The translations under genes were made by a program, and so were the position numbers. The notes under the pieces were generated by a model. The model was not told the DNA's origin. It made no database searches and saw nothing but the letters and a program-made list of their open reading frames with translations. 64,000 bases of DNA from Herbinix luporum (GTDB lineage: Bacteria > Bacillota > Clostridia > Lachnospirales > Lachnospiraceae): the NCBI RefSeq assembly GCF_900070325.1, contig NZ_LN879430.1, positions 546,501 through 610,500 on the forward strand, given 5' to 3'. Positions 36,197 through 45,065 of the stretch are shown here, piece by piece (position 1 is the stretch's first letter; each line of letters opens with the position of its first letter).

Positions 36197-36907
36197 ATGG
36201 AATATTTAGGACATAAGCTTAGGCATGAATACAAATTCTATATAAATACCTTTCTGTATCATAAGCTAAGAAAACGATTAAGCCATGTTCTTCAAAAAGA
36301 TCCTAATATGAAGGATAATGAGGGGTATCTAATATCCAGCATTTATTTTGATGATATGTATCAGTCTGCTATGAATGATAAGTTAAATGGTACAAGGTTT
36401 AGGAAAAAATATAGAATTAGATTATATGACCGTAATGACAGGATTATAAAACTGGAATGTAAAAGTAAGTATAATCATTACATATCAAAGGAATGGGCAC
36501 CCTTAACTAGAGAGGAATATGACAGTATTTTAAATGGAGACTATGAATTTTTAATATCTAGGAAGGAGGAAGTATGTAGAAATCTATATGCTGCCCATAA
36601 GACAAAAGTCCTTAGGCCTGTAACAGTAGTAGAGTATCAAAGGGAGGCATATGTTCATGAATATGGAAATGTAAGAATAACCTTTGATAAGAATATATCA
36701 GCATCAATCGGCTCTTTAGATATCTTTGATCCTGATTATGAGCTAGTTGGTGTTAATTTACAGAATATGATGGTTTTAGAAGTGAAATATGATGATTATA
36801 TCCCCAGTCATATATGGAAATTAATTCAGGGGGGTACCATGATACAATGCGCCATATCTAAATATGTAATGTGCAGAGATCTTAATAGAAAGGTGAGAAT
36901 ATTATGA
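36197..36907 (+). CDS. VTC domain protein (polyphosphate polymerase-like)
   Basis: A 236-aa protein with the VTC tunnel fold of CYTH-like triphosphate enzymes. Typical strands: HEYKFYIN near the N-terminus, LISSIYFDD, FRKKYRIRLYDR, IIKLECKSKYN, and ending VNLQNMMVLEVKYDD. Basic and acidic residues alternate along the strands to line the phosphate tunnel. In yeast, Vtc4 makes polyphosphate; in bacteria the role of stand-alone VTC proteins is not settled. GGAGA precedes the ATG. It overlaps the next gene by 4 bases (ATGA), so DUF4956 is co-translated. Confidence 0.88.
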   Translation: MEYLGHKLRHEYKFYINTFLYHKLRKRLSHVLQKDPNMKDNEGYLISSIYFDDMYQSAMNDKLNGTRFRKKYRIRLYDRNDRIIKLECKSKYNHYISKEWAPLTREEYDSILNGDYEFLISRKEEVCRNLYAAHKTKVLRPVTVVEYQREAYVHEYGNVRITFDKNISASIGSLDIFDPDYELVGVNLQNMMVLEVKYDDYIPSHIWKLIQGGTMIQCAISKYVMCRDLNRKVRIL

Positions 36908-37572
36908 TAAAATTTTCTGATATATTTAAAAAAAGCTTTATTAATGACGCTTCCATGGATTTAAATTTTGCCGGTATTATTTTAGCCCTGTTGTCAGCTT
37001 ATATCTGTGGTATGATAATTTATTTTATCTACAAACATTTTTATAAAGGAGTTTTGTATAGCCATAATTTTAATGTATTACTGGTACTACTAAGTATGGT
37101 TACAGCCTTTATTGTATTAACTATCAGCTCCAATATTGTACTTTCCTTAGGTATGGTCGGTGCATTATCAATCGTAAGATTCCGTACTGCAATAAAGGAT
37201 CCTTTGGATTTGGGATTTATGTTTTTTGCAATCTCTATAGGTATAACTTGCGGAGCCGGTTTATATCTTTTATCCTTTGTGTCTACAATTATAATTTCTT
37301 TAGTATATATATTCCTGGTAAAAGTAAAGACCCCTGTTCATGTATACTTACTTATTGTAAAACATAATAAGAAAGCTGGCGAAGAAGTAGATAAAATATT
37401 GTCTGGTATGAAATATGCTTTAAAAAATAAAACCATATATAAGGATAATATAGAATTAACTATTGAAATGAAATTAAAAGCAAATGATACAGGATTTGTA
37501 TCCGAATTATCGGAACTTGAAGGAGTACATAGTGCAGCTTTAATAGATTATACAGGAGATTACGGAGAGTAG
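36904..37572 (+). CDS. DUF4956 membrane protein
   Basis: A 222-aa protein with about four membrane segments in the first 145 residues and a soluble C-terminal domain of about 75 residues. The family mark SLGMVGALSIVRFRTAIKDP (79-98) is present; its Arg pair at a membrane edge suggests anion handling. Working guess: the CotH-VTC-DUF4956 trio makes and exports a phosphate polymer or phosphorylated surface product, but this is inference. The start overlaps the VTC stop. Confidence 0.87.
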   Translation: MIKFSDIFKKSFINDASMDLNFAGIILALLSAYICGMIIYFIYKHFYKGVLYSHNFNVLLVLLSMVTAFIVLTISSNIVLSLGMVGALSIVRFRTAIKDPLDLGFMFFAISIGITCGAGLYLLSFVSTIIISLVYIFLVKVKTPVHVYLLIVKHNKKAGEEVDKILSGMKYALKNKTIYKDNIELTIEMKLKANDTGFVSELSELEGVHSAALIDYTGDYGE

Positions 37573-37576
37573 AATA

Positions 37577-37627
37577 AAAGCTGTCTCAAAATGATAAGAA
37601 ATTTTTCAAAATCATATTGAGACAGCT
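37577..37627. terminator. Bidirectional hairpin between DUF4956 and araC-type gene
   Basis: AGCTGTCTCAAAATGAT pairs with ATCATATTGAGACAGCT. On the minus strand it is followed by TTTTATTCT, a good tail for the AraC-type gene. On the plus strand the tail is poor. Confidence 0.75.
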
Positions 37628-37672
37628 CCTATAAACTAAAAACTTTAGGAAAATTTATTTATGTAAATAATC

Positions 37673-38473
37673 CTAAACTTGGCGTTTTCTTATGGCATCT
37701 GATGGGGCAATTCCACGATGCTTTTTAAATATTCTACTAAAATAAAACACGTCTGAAAATCCACAGGCATCGGCAACTTCGTGGATTTTATATTCACCGC
37801 TATAAAGCATTTCTTCTGCTTTATTCATACGAATTAAGGTTAAGAAAGTTCTAAATGTCATCCCGGTTTCCTGTTTAAATAAGTTGCCAAAATACATTTT
37901 GCTTAAGTTAACCATATCCGCCATTTGTTGTACGGTTAAAGGTTTATGATAATGATTAGACATATGCTGCAGTACTTTTTTTATTCTGGCATCCATAATA
38001 CTGGTGTCTTTCTGGTATATTATAATTTGAAAGAAACGTTGCAGTATCATAAGAAATAATCCTCTGGCTCTTAATTTATAACCGGGATCTTTAAGGTTCC
38101 ATACAGTGTTTAAACTACTATATAAAGAAAGTATATCCGTATGCAATCCAATATTACATATAAGAGGAAGTGGGAGAGTGATATCTTCTCCATCAATATT
38201 ACGTATTTGGCCATTAATAGAGTAACACTCCATTAAAGAATCAGGGTTAGATATGGCTGAACGTTTACTATCATAGGGGATGCAAAGCAGATCTCCTGAT
38301 GAAACAGTATAATTTGTACCATTAATTATATATTCAGCTTTTCCATTAACCACATAAGTAATATCAACAAAATCTGTAACAAACTCCTCTATTTCCCAAC
38401 CGGGTGTACATTTTCTATGATTATAGTAATCAACTGTTACTACTATATTGTCTAAATACTCAAAATCATTCAT
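37673..38473 (-). CDS. AraC-family transcription regulator of an oligosaccharide importer
   Basis: A 266-aa regulator with an N-terminal cupin-like sensor (INGTNYTVSSGDLLCIP, about 46-62) and two C-terminal helix-turn-helix units (MADMVNLSKMYFGNLFKQ and HEVADACGFSDVFYFSRIFK). It is divergent from an ABC importer with a 357-base gap containing direct repeats, so it most likely activates that operon on binding a sugar. The ligand cannot be read. AGGAAGAGG lies in front of the ATG. Confidence 0.88.
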   Translation of the reverse strand: MNDFEYLDNIVVTVDYYNHRKCTPGWEIEEFVTDFVDITYVVNGKAEYIINGTNYTVSSGDLLCIPYDSKRSAISNPDSLMECYSINGQIRNIDGEDITLPLPLICNIGLHTDILSLYSSLNTVWNLKDPGYKLRARGLFLMILQRFFQIIIYQKDTSIMDARIKKVLQHMSNHYHKPLTVQQMADMVNLSKMYFGNLFKQETGMTFRTFLTLIRMNKAEEMLYSGEYKIHEVADACGFSDVFYFSRIFKKHRGIAPSDAIRKRQV

Positions 38474-38603
38474 TTTATTCCTCTTCCTAAAATATATAAT
38501 AGTTTACAAATTATACGAAAAATCTAATATTATATTGTTTATATTTTAGTTTATATGAATTGAAGATTGGTGTCAATTAATTAAAAATTAAAATATTATG
38601 TTA

Positions 38604-38650
38604 AGTTACCCATAGTTTTTACATGTTTTCAATAGTTTACCCATGTTTTT
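38604..38650 (+). promoter_or_regulatory. Direct-repeat operator candidate for the AraC-type regulator
   Basis: AGTTACCCATAGTTTTT (38604-38620) and AGTTTACCCATGTTTTT (38634-38650) recur 30 bases apart, about three helical turns, upstream of the importer promoter. This is the kind of phased direct repeat used by AraC-type activators. Confidence 0.5.
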
Positions 38651-38730
38651 TTCTATGTTTTGTTGTTATAATGTTTTAAAATTAGTTGTAGTACTGATTG
38701 CGCTTTTATAAAACTTGTATATTTAGTTTA

Positions 38731-38759
38731 TTGATTTTATTTTTTTTTTGTTTTATAAT
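38731..38759 (+). promoter_or_regulatory. Importer operon promoter
   Basis: TTGATT, 17 bases, TATAAT. It lies about 70 bases before the first permease gene and downstream of the repeat pair. Confidence 0.65.
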
Positions 38760-38830
38760 ATGCAAAGAGTGCTAATACTAATAATATAACATAACACAAA
38801 TTTTAGCTAAAAAGTACAAGGGGGATTAAT

Positions 38831-39760
38831 ATGAGACAAAAACGATCCACGCGTAAAGTATTACAATATTTAAAAAAGACGTGGACCCTTTATTTGATGA
38901 TGGTTATACCCGTGACATTTGCTATAGTGTTTCGTTATTTACCGATGACAAACATCTCTATGGCATTTAAGGACTACAATATGTTCAAGGGAGTTTGGGA
39001 CTCACCTTGGTCAGATCCTATTTTTAAGTGGTTTCAAAAGGCTTTTAATACTAAAGACTTTTGGTATGCTCTTCGTAATACTATAATGTTAAACGGATTG
39101 GACTTAATATTTGGTTTTCCGTTACCTATTATTCTGTCACTGCTTTTAAATGAGTTGGCTTACAAACGGTACAAAAAATTTACCCAGACAATTGTTTATC
39201 TACCACACTTTTTATCTTGGATTATTATCAGTGGTATTGCTAAGCAATTATTGGCTCCACGTACTGGTGTTGTAAATATTTTCTTAGGAAAGATGGGCGT
39301 AGGTTCTATTGATTTTCTACAGACTAGTGGTTTGTATGTAGCAACCTATATTGCCTTAGGTCTATGGAAGGAAATGGGTTGGAATACAATTATTTATCTT
39401 GCTGCGATTACGGGTATTAACCCTGAATTATATGAAGCGGCCGAAGTTGACGGAGCATCTCGTTTAAGGAAAATTTGGCATGTTACTTTACCGGGAATAC
39501 GTTCTACTATTGTGGTCTTGTTGATTATGAATATGGGTCGTATCTTAGGTAGTGAATTTGACCGTCCTTTTGCTTTGCAAAATGACTTAGTTATGAATGT
39601 AGCTGACGTCTTAGGTACCTATGTTTATCGTGTAGGTATTAGGGGATTCCAGTTCTCCCTTACGGCAGCAGTTGGATTGTTCCAATCAGTAGTATGCGTC
39701 ATTTTCCTATTTGCAGCTAATTCAATCGCCAAACGTTTCGGCGAACGTGGAATATGGTAA
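38831..39760 (+). CDS. ABC sugar transporter permease (LplB type)
   Basis: A 309-aa inner membrane subunit with six segments. The EAA loop that docks to the ATPase reads EAAEVDGASRLRKIWHVTLP (about 202-221). The long first loop (FKDYNMFKGVWDSPWSDP) is typical of the LplB/YtcP group that imports plant or host oligosaccharides. It pairs with the next permease and the lipoprotein; an MsmX-type shared ATPase would be encoded elsewhere, since none lies here. AGGGGG precedes the ATG. Confidence 0.92.
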   Translation: MRQKRSTRKVLQYLKKTWTLYLMMVIPVTFAIVFRYLPMTNISMAFKDYNMFKGVWDSPWSDPIFKWFQKAFNTKDFWYALRNTIMLNGLDLIFGFPLPIILSLLLNELAYKRYKKFTQTIVYLPHFLSWIIISGIAKQLLAPRTGVVNIFLGKMGVGSIDFLQTSGLYVATYIALGLWKEMGWNTIIYLAAITGINPELYEAAEVDGASRLRKIWHVTLPGIRSTIVVLLIMNMGRILGSEFDRPFALQNDLVMNVADVLGTYVYRVGIRGFQFSLTAAVGLFQSVVCVIFLFAANSIAKRFGERGIW

Positions 39761-39776
39761 GGGGGTAATTGACGAA

Positions 39777-40646
39777 ATGGTTAAATCTAAAAAAAGAAAA
39801 ATGGAAGATCTAATAATTGCGGCATTATGTTTTGTATTTATTTTACTGTGCTTAATGCCAATGGTAAACATTTTGGCTAGATCTTTAAGCTCTTCCCAAG
39901 CTATGATTAATAACAGAGTTTCATTTTGGCCGGTTGAGTTTACTTTTGAATCATATCATTATGTTTTGAAAGATAAGGCATTTGTCCGTTCTTTATGGTG
40001 GACAGCCCTTTTAACACTGATATGTACAGTAGTTTCACTTATTATAACAATTTTGGCTGCCTATCCTTTAATATATGATAATCTTAAAGGTAGAAAATTT
40101 TACAATGGTATGATGCTTTTGACAATGTATTTTAGTGCAGGAACCATACCAAACTATTTATTAATGAAGCAGCTGAATTTACTTGATAATCCGCTGGTGT
40201 TGATTATTCCTAACTGTCTGTCTATATTTAATATGATTATACTAAAAAGCTTTTTCTTTGGTATTCCTGAAAGCTTACGTGAATCAGCACAGTTAGACGG
40301 AGCCGGACCCTTTAATATACTACTAAAGATTTATCTGCCTTTGTCTAAGCCGGTTCTAGCCACATTGGCCTTGTTCTATGCGGTGGGCAGATGGAATGGT
40401 TTCTCCGATGCCTTGATGTATATAACTAAGGCAAAATATGCACCTATTCAATTGAAGCTATATCAGATTATTAATAATAGATCTTCAATTGAGACTTCTC
40501 AGCAGGAAGGTTTTGCTGCACCGGTTGCAAGTGAAGGATTAAAGGCAGCTTCCGTTATGTTTGCGACAGTTCCTATATTGCTGGTTTATCCTTGGCTGCA
40601 ACGTTATTTTATTGCCGGTGTAACTCTTGGAGCAATTAAGGAATAG
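39777..40646 (+). CDS. ABC sugar transporter permease (YtcP/AraQ type)
   Basis: A 289-aa second permease. EAA loop: ESAQLDGAGPFNILLKIYLP. It begins at ATG 39777 (MVKSKKRKMEDL) after GGGGG; the longer frame from 39711 overlaps the first permease and has no SD, so I reject it. Six segments. It would form the membrane pore with the LplB-type subunit. Confidence 0.9.
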   Translation: MVKSKKRKMEDLIIAALCFVFILLCLMPMVNILARSLSSSQAMINNRVSFWPVEFTFESYHYVLKDKAFVRSLWWTALLTLICTVVSLIITILAAYPLIYDNLKGRKFYNGMMLLTMYFSAGTIPNYLLMKQLNLLDNPLVLIIPNCLSIFNMIILKSFFFGIPESLRESAQLDGAGPFNILLKIYLPLSKPVLATLALFYAVGRWNGFSDALMYITKAKYAPIQLKLYQIINNRSSIETSQQEGFAAPVASEGLKAASVMFATVPILLVYPWLQRYFIAGVTLGAIKE

Positions 40647-40737
40647 TTATAAAAGCTTATTTAAGTTTTGTTAGATTTCAACGATAAGCTTAGCTTACGT
40701 TGTTATTTATAAAAAAATATAAATAGGAGGATGTAAC

Positions 40738-42390
40738 ATGAAAAAGAAATTGTTGTCAATCTTGCTTATATGCACTTTGATTGTCAGCGTCTTAGGGGGA
40801 TGTGGTACTAAAAGTGATAACAAAGACGGTGGCAACGACAAAACAGAGCCTACAAAGGCACCTGTAGAGTCAGGTGATGATAAGCCTGAGTATGCTGAAA
40901 TCACAGTTGAAATCTTCGATCGTGGTACTGACGGCGGTAAGACTGACCCAGCTAATAACTTTTATACCGATTGGATAAAAGAAAAAGTTAAAGAAGAGCT
41001 TAATATTGGGGTAACTTTCGTTCCGGTATCCCGTTGGGAAGAAACAGAGCAGCTTAATAACTTAATGGCTGCAAATACTGCTCCTGATGTATGTCTAACA
41101 TACAGCGGTGACTTAATTGCTAACTATCGTGATTTAGGTGGTCTTGCAGATTTGGCTCCATATATTGATAGTCATCTGCCTGATCTGAAGGCATTCCTTG
41201 GTCCCGACCCTGCAGTACCTGGTCATGATCTGATTTATCGTAACATGGACACAGAGACCGGTGCAGTATACTCCATTCCTGCACGTCGTATGAATGTTGC
41301 TCAGATTGGAACATTCATTCGTAAAGACTGGCTTGATAAGCTAGGCCTACCTCTACCTACTACTACTGAGGAATTCTATGAAGCTTTAGTTGCATTTAAA
41401 GAGCAAGATCCCGGTGGTGTTGGTAAAGACAAGGTTGTTCCCTTTACTATGACCAGTGATATTCGCTGGAGAGCAGCAACATTAATTGAATCCTTTATAG
41501 ATCCTAACTTAAGCGATAAGGATCGTTGGATTAATACTGTTGTAGATCGTTATTATCTGCTTCCCGGTTATAAGGAAGGCGTTCGTTTCTTAAATAAGAT
41601 GTATAATGAAGGCTTAATTGATAACCAATTTGCACTTTATAAAGACGATACAGACAGTGATAACTTGATTAAGATGGGTGTTGCCGGTGCCTTTATTCAT
41701 AACTGGGATCAACCATACCGTGAAACTCCAGGATTATTAAAAGATCTGCAAGAAAATGTTCCTGAGGCTGAAATTGTTTCAATCGATCCTTTCCAGAACG
41801 CGAATGGTGTAACCGAAAAATCTCTTTATGACGTTGCCGGTGTTAACTTCTTTGTTCCTGCTTCCAGTAAGAATGTAGAAGCTGCACTTCGCTACATCAA
41901 CTGGTTATCCAAGTTTGAGAACCGTTACTTCTTACAGATTGGTGAAGAAGGAGTTACTCATGAGATGGTAGATGGAATTCCTAAGATTATAGCTGCTGAG
42001 GGTGAGAAAATCATGAACTCTCAACAAAACATTGACTATACCATCATGATTAACGGTCTTGACGTTGGTGATGAAGAAAAGAATGCAAAAGCACTTGCTT
42101 TCTCATATCCTGTTGAACCTGATCTGATTGTTAAGGCGTATGAAGATGCTACACGTAATGGACGTTCTGCAATTGTTATTCCTGTAATATTAAGCGCTGC
42201 AGGTCCTTATACTCAGACCTTAATTGATAAGGGTAATGAGCTTATGGCTAAGTCTGTTACTGCTGCTCCTGAAGACTTTGATAAAGTTTGGGATGCAGGT
42301 ATCGAAGAGTGGCTTGCTAGCGGTGCTCAAGAAATTATCGATGAGCGTGCAGCAAAATACGAAGAGTACGAGGCATCATTAAACAACTAA
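40738..42390 (+). CDS. Extracellular sugar-binding lipoprotein of ABC importer
   Basis: A 550-aa solute-binding protein of family 1. Signal: KKKLLSILLICTLIVS then lipobox LGGC, so lipid-anchored. A Lys/Asp/Glu-rich tether precedes the binding lobes. The length and the start (VEIFDRGTDGG) suit large LplA-type proteins that bind oligosaccharides. AGGAGG lies in front of the ATG. A strong terminator closes the operon. High coding-bias codons (for example CGT, GGT) suggest high expression. Confidence 0.92.
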   Translation: MKKKLLSILLICTLIVSVLGGCGTKSDNKDGGNDKTEPTKAPVESGDDKPEYAEITVEIFDRGTDGGKTDPANNFYTDWIKEKVKEELNIGVTFVPVSRWEETEQLNNLMAANTAPDVCLTYSGDLIANYRDLGGLADLAPYIDSHLPDLKAFLGPDPAVPGHDLIYRNMDTETGAVYSIPARRMNVAQIGTFIRKDWLDKLGLPLPTTTEEFYEALVAFKEQDPGGVGKDKVVPFTMTSDIRWRAATLIESFIDPNLSDKDRWINTVVDRYYLLPGYKEGVRFLNKMYNEGLIDNQFALYKDDTDSDNLIKMGVAGAFIHNWDQPYRETPGLLKDLQENVPEAEIVSIDPFQNANGVTEKSLYDVAGVNFFVPASSKNVEAALRYINWLSKFENRYFLQIGEEGVTHEMVDGIPKIIAAEGEKIMNSQQNIDYTIMINGLDVGDEEKNAKALAFSYPVEPDLIVKAYEDATRNGRSAIVIPVILSAAGPYTQTLIDKGNELMAKSVTAAPEDFDKVWDAGIEEWLASGAQEIIDERAAKYEEYEASLNN

Positions 42391-42411
42391 ATAATAGTTT
42401 CAAGATATAAC

Positions 42412-42443
42412 AAAAGGCCTGGACACTATGTCCAGGCCTTTTA
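42412..42443. terminator. Bidirectional terminator between importer and hsp20
   Basis: AAAAGGCCTGGACA pairs with TGTCCAGGCCTTTT around ~4 bases, with A-run before and T-run after, so it can serve both converging genes. Confidence 0.9.
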
Positions 42444-42459
42444 CATTATAAAGTAAATT

Positions 42460-42900
42460 TTATCTGATAGTAATATATTTTTTGTCCTCAATTTTAGCTA
42501 CACTTTTATTTTTTGGGAAAATCAGTGTTAATACACCATTCTCAAAGGAGGCTTTAAAATCTTCTTCCTTTAGATTTTCCCCTACATAAAAGCTTCTTCT
42601 TAAGCTTCCGCTATAGCGTTCTCTACGAATATATCTGCCTTTTTTGTCACTTTTATCTTTAGACTCCTGCCTAGTGGCACTAATGGTGAGATATCCTTTG
42701 TCTAAAGAAGCAGTAATATCCTTTTTATCAAAGCCGGGAAGTTCAACTTCAAGCTGATATTCATCACCTAAATCTTTAACATTAGTATTCATCCAGTTGG
42801 ATACAGGAAATCTGCCAAAACTTGGAAAGTTAAACATATCATCAAAACCATCAATGAAATCATCAACAAAGTTATTGTTAAAAATACTTGGTAATAACAT
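42460..42900 (-). CDS. Small heat-shock protein Hsp20
   Basis: A 146-aa ATP-independent holdase. The alpha-crystallin domain runs from about residue 40 (DLGDEYQLEVELPGF) to the end with the marks ASLDKGYLTI and FENGVLTLIFPK. The N-terminal arm is Phe-rich (NFVDDFIDGFDDMFNFPSFG), as usual for oligomerisation. It ends in KKYITIR, an IxI-like C-terminal anchor. AAGGAGG precedes the ATG. Transcribed alone from a good sigma-A promoter with a palindrome between promoter and start. Confidence 0.93.
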   Translation of the reverse strand: MLLPSIFNNNFVDDFIDGFDDMFNFPSFGRFPVSNWMNTNVKDLGDEYQLEVELPGFDKKDITASLDKGYLTISATRQESKDKSDKKGRYIRRERYSGSLRRSFYVGENLKEEDFKASFENGVLTLIFPKNKSVAKIEDKKYITIR

Positions 42901-42922
42901 ATTAATTCCTCCTTTAACATAA

Positions 42923-42934
42923 ATGTTATAACAT
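42923..42934. repeat. Palindrome in hsp20 leader
   Basis: ATGTTATAACAT is a perfect 12-bp palindrome between the hsp20 promoter and start codon. It could be an operator. It is neither CIRCE nor a CtsR box. Confidence 0.4.
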
Positions 42935-42953
42935 ACCTAACTGTTCTATATGA

Positions 42954-42982
42954 AATATAACACCTAGAATATATCCTGTCAA
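42954..42982 (-). promoter_or_regulatory. hsp20 promoter
   Basis: On the minus strand TTGACA, 17 bases, TATATT: a near-consensus sigma-A promoter about 50 bases before the start codon. Confidence 0.75.
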
Positions 42983-43144
42983 GCCCTAATATTTTATTTA
43001 ATAAAAAATTAATAATTAAATAAAACTTAAAGTATACTTAAATTTTCTTATATACACTTGAAAAGAATGCTAAAAATTAGTATAACTGAGATAATATATA
43101 ATATGAATATAATCCGGGTCATATTATCAAGGAGGCAAAGATTA

Positions 43145-44053
43145 ATGGCCAATTTAGCAAATTTAACAAATAATAAATTATTATTTATCGTAAATCCCAT
43201 AGCAGGAAAGCTCCATGGAAAATACAACTTAAAACAGGTATTGAAATTATTTCAAGACCATGGTTATCAAACTACTGTAATGAAAACTAAGGCTAAAGGG
43301 CATGCCACAAATTTAGTACTAGAATATGGCAATAACTTTGATATTATTGTATGTAGCGGTGGAGACGGAACTTTAAATGAAGTTATATCAGGAATAATGA
43401 AGCTAGGTAAAGAAATTATCCTAGGCTATATTCCTTCCGGTACAACCAACGATTTTGCCAGTAGTCTTAATATATCGGATCGAATGGAAACAGCGGCTAT
43501 GACCATAATCAATGGACAGGTTAGAACAGTAGATATAGGTTTATTTGATGATAAGAGATATTTTAGCTATATTGCTTCCTTTGGTGCCTTTACCGGAACA
43601 TCTTATTCTACACCTCAATCATATAAAAATATAATTGGTCACCTGGCCTATGTACTAGAAGGTATGAAAGACATTCCCAACATAAGACCCTATCATGTAA
43701 AAGTAGAAGCCGGCGGACAGGTATATGAAGGTGATTATATATTTGGTGCTGTCAGCAATTCTTTATCTATCGGTGGCCTTTTAAAGTTAGATACTAATAG
43801 AGTTGACTTAAATGACGGTTTGTTTGAGATTATCTTGATACAGAATCCCAAAACACCCATTGAGCTTAGCAGATTGCTTATATCAATTAGTAAAAGAGAA
43901 TATAAGGATAAGTTAATTCAATTTATTAAAGCACCGGAAGCAAAATTTTATATGGAAGAAAGAATTCCCTGGTCTATTGACGGAGAATATGAGCCTGGGG
44001 CTAATGAAGTAAGAATACAAAATATTCCAAATGCTATTCATATAATAACTTAA
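43145..44053 (+). CDS. Diacylglycerol kinase family lipid kinase (YegS/DgkB-like)
   Basis: A 302-aa kinase; the family phosphorylates diacylglycerol or related lipids at the membrane. Motifs: LLFIVNPIAGK near the N-terminus, the nucleotide loop CSGGDGTLNEVI (about 78-89), and IPSGTTNDFASSL. ATG 43145 has AAGGAGG 9 bases before it; the longer frame from 43058 lacks an SD and is rejected. In Gram-positives this activity feeds DAG from lipoteichoic acid synthesis back to lipid, and an LtaS-like sulfatase lies 3 kb on. Confidence 0.9.
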   Translation: MANLANLTNNKLLFIVNPIAGKLHGKYNLKQVLKLFQDHGYQTTVMKTKAKGHATNLVLEYGNNFDIIVCSGGDGTLNEVISGIMKLGKEIILGYIPSGTTNDFASSLNISDRMETAAMTIINGQVRTVDIGLFDDKRYFSYIASFGAFTGTSYSTPQSYKNIIGHLAYVLEGMKDIPNIRPYHVKVEAGGQVYEGDYIFGAVSNSLSIGGLLKLDTNRVDLNDGLFEIILIQNPKTPIELSRLLISISKREYKDKLIQFIKAPEAKFYMEERIPWSIDGEYEPGANEVRIQNIPNAIHIIT

Positions 44054-44126
44054 AATATACTTTATTTATGGTTTGTTTGAAATATATAAAACTAAGGTTT
44101 ATAATAAACTACGAATAAAAAATATA

Positions 44127-44162
44127 TCCAACCCGGTATATAGAGTGTAAAGCCGAGTTGGA
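44127..44162 (-). terminator. Terminator after PilZ gene
   Basis: On the minus strand TCCAACTCGG pairs with CCGGGTTGGA over a 16-base loop, then TATATTTTTTATT. Confidence 0.6.
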
Positions 44163-44237
44163 ATCTATTAAAAATGAATTATTAATCTGAATATTAAGGA
44201 AGAGGTTGGGGTCAATTATAAAAATATATTTTATGGA

Positions 44238-44891
44238 TTACTTTTTAGAATTAGAGGAAATGGTTCTTAATTTACTTCGTAATATCTCTACCTGTCTTCT
44301 TGCAATATATTTACCCAGTCGGTTATTTTTTTCATTGAATTTACAACCAAAGAGAAAGGAATTAAGATGGGGTAGATGTTCCTTTCGTATTATAACTGCG
44401 GTTAAATCTAAAATGACATTTTGATCCTTAATTTTTAGGCGAATCATACGGTTGACATCTAATTCTTCCTTTGTAATAAAGCCAACTCCTGATTCGCTTA
44501 TATCCTTGACCAATACTGATATTTGAGTTGGGCCAGAGGCGGTATTATAATAGATAGTCATATTTTCACCTATGTACAACCTAAAGGCCTCTCTGCGATT
44601 ATATGATTTGCCTTCTCCTTCTAAAGTGACTTTATGATAAATTGCACCTTCGTATCTTACTAAATTAATTTTAACGTTTTCCCATAGAAATGCTTTGTTA
44701 TTTACGATTGCAACTAGGTTCGTTATAAAGTCATTAAAGCCTAATGTCTTGTCATTTACAACAATAGGATTTATTAATATGGAATTTTTATCTAACAATA
44801 AAACCATTTCACTATTGAAAGTAAAATTACGTCCGCTAAATCGTACTTCGATATCTATCTTAGTACCAATGGGCATATCTTCAATGGTCAT
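44238..44891 (-). CDS. PilZ domain protein, YcgR-like c-di-GMP receptor
   Basis: A 217-aa cytoplasmic protein. The N-terminal YcgR-type domain (about 1-95) is followed by a PilZ domain with the c-di-GMP site NRREAFR (RxxxR, about 98-104) and DISESGVGF (D/NxSxxG, about 128-136). YcgR brakes the flagellar motor when c-di-GMP is high. Here it stands alone rather than in a flagellar operon. GGAGGTG precedes the ATG. Both PilZ motifs are intact, so binding is likely. Confidence 0.9.
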   Translation of the reverse strand: MTIEDMPIGTKIDIEVRFSGRNFTFNSEMVLLLDKNSILINPIVVNDKTLGFNDFITNLVAIVNNKAFLWENVKINLVRYEGAIYHKVTLEGEGKSYNRREAFRLYIGENMTIYYNTASGPTQISVLVKDISESGVGFITKEELDVNRMIRLKIKDQNVILDLTAVIIRKEHLPHLNSFLFGCKFNEKNNRLGKYIARRQVEILRSKLRTISSNSKK

Positions 44892-45065
44892 ATACTGGTT
44901 GGCACCTCCTTAAGGGTAACTAATTTTAGTATATTTTATTATTAAATAAACTTCAACAAGATAATACATAGTTAAGAAAGATTTTATATCTATTTACTGA
45001 TTATAGAATTACTTACAATATAATTACTTGTAAAGCAAATTAAACATATAAAGGATGTGTATATT

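Noticed and set aside
39711..39776. Longer start for the second permease
   Set aside because: It overlaps the first permease and has no SD; the hydrophobic domain starts after 39777.
43058..43144. Longer start for the lipid kinase
   Set aside because: No SD at 43058, extra residues are not family-like; ATG 43145 has AAGGAGG at 9 bases.
44054..44237. Small RNA gene between the lipid kinase and PilZ gene
   Set aside because: The hairpin there is better explained as the PilZ terminator; no promoter stands out.
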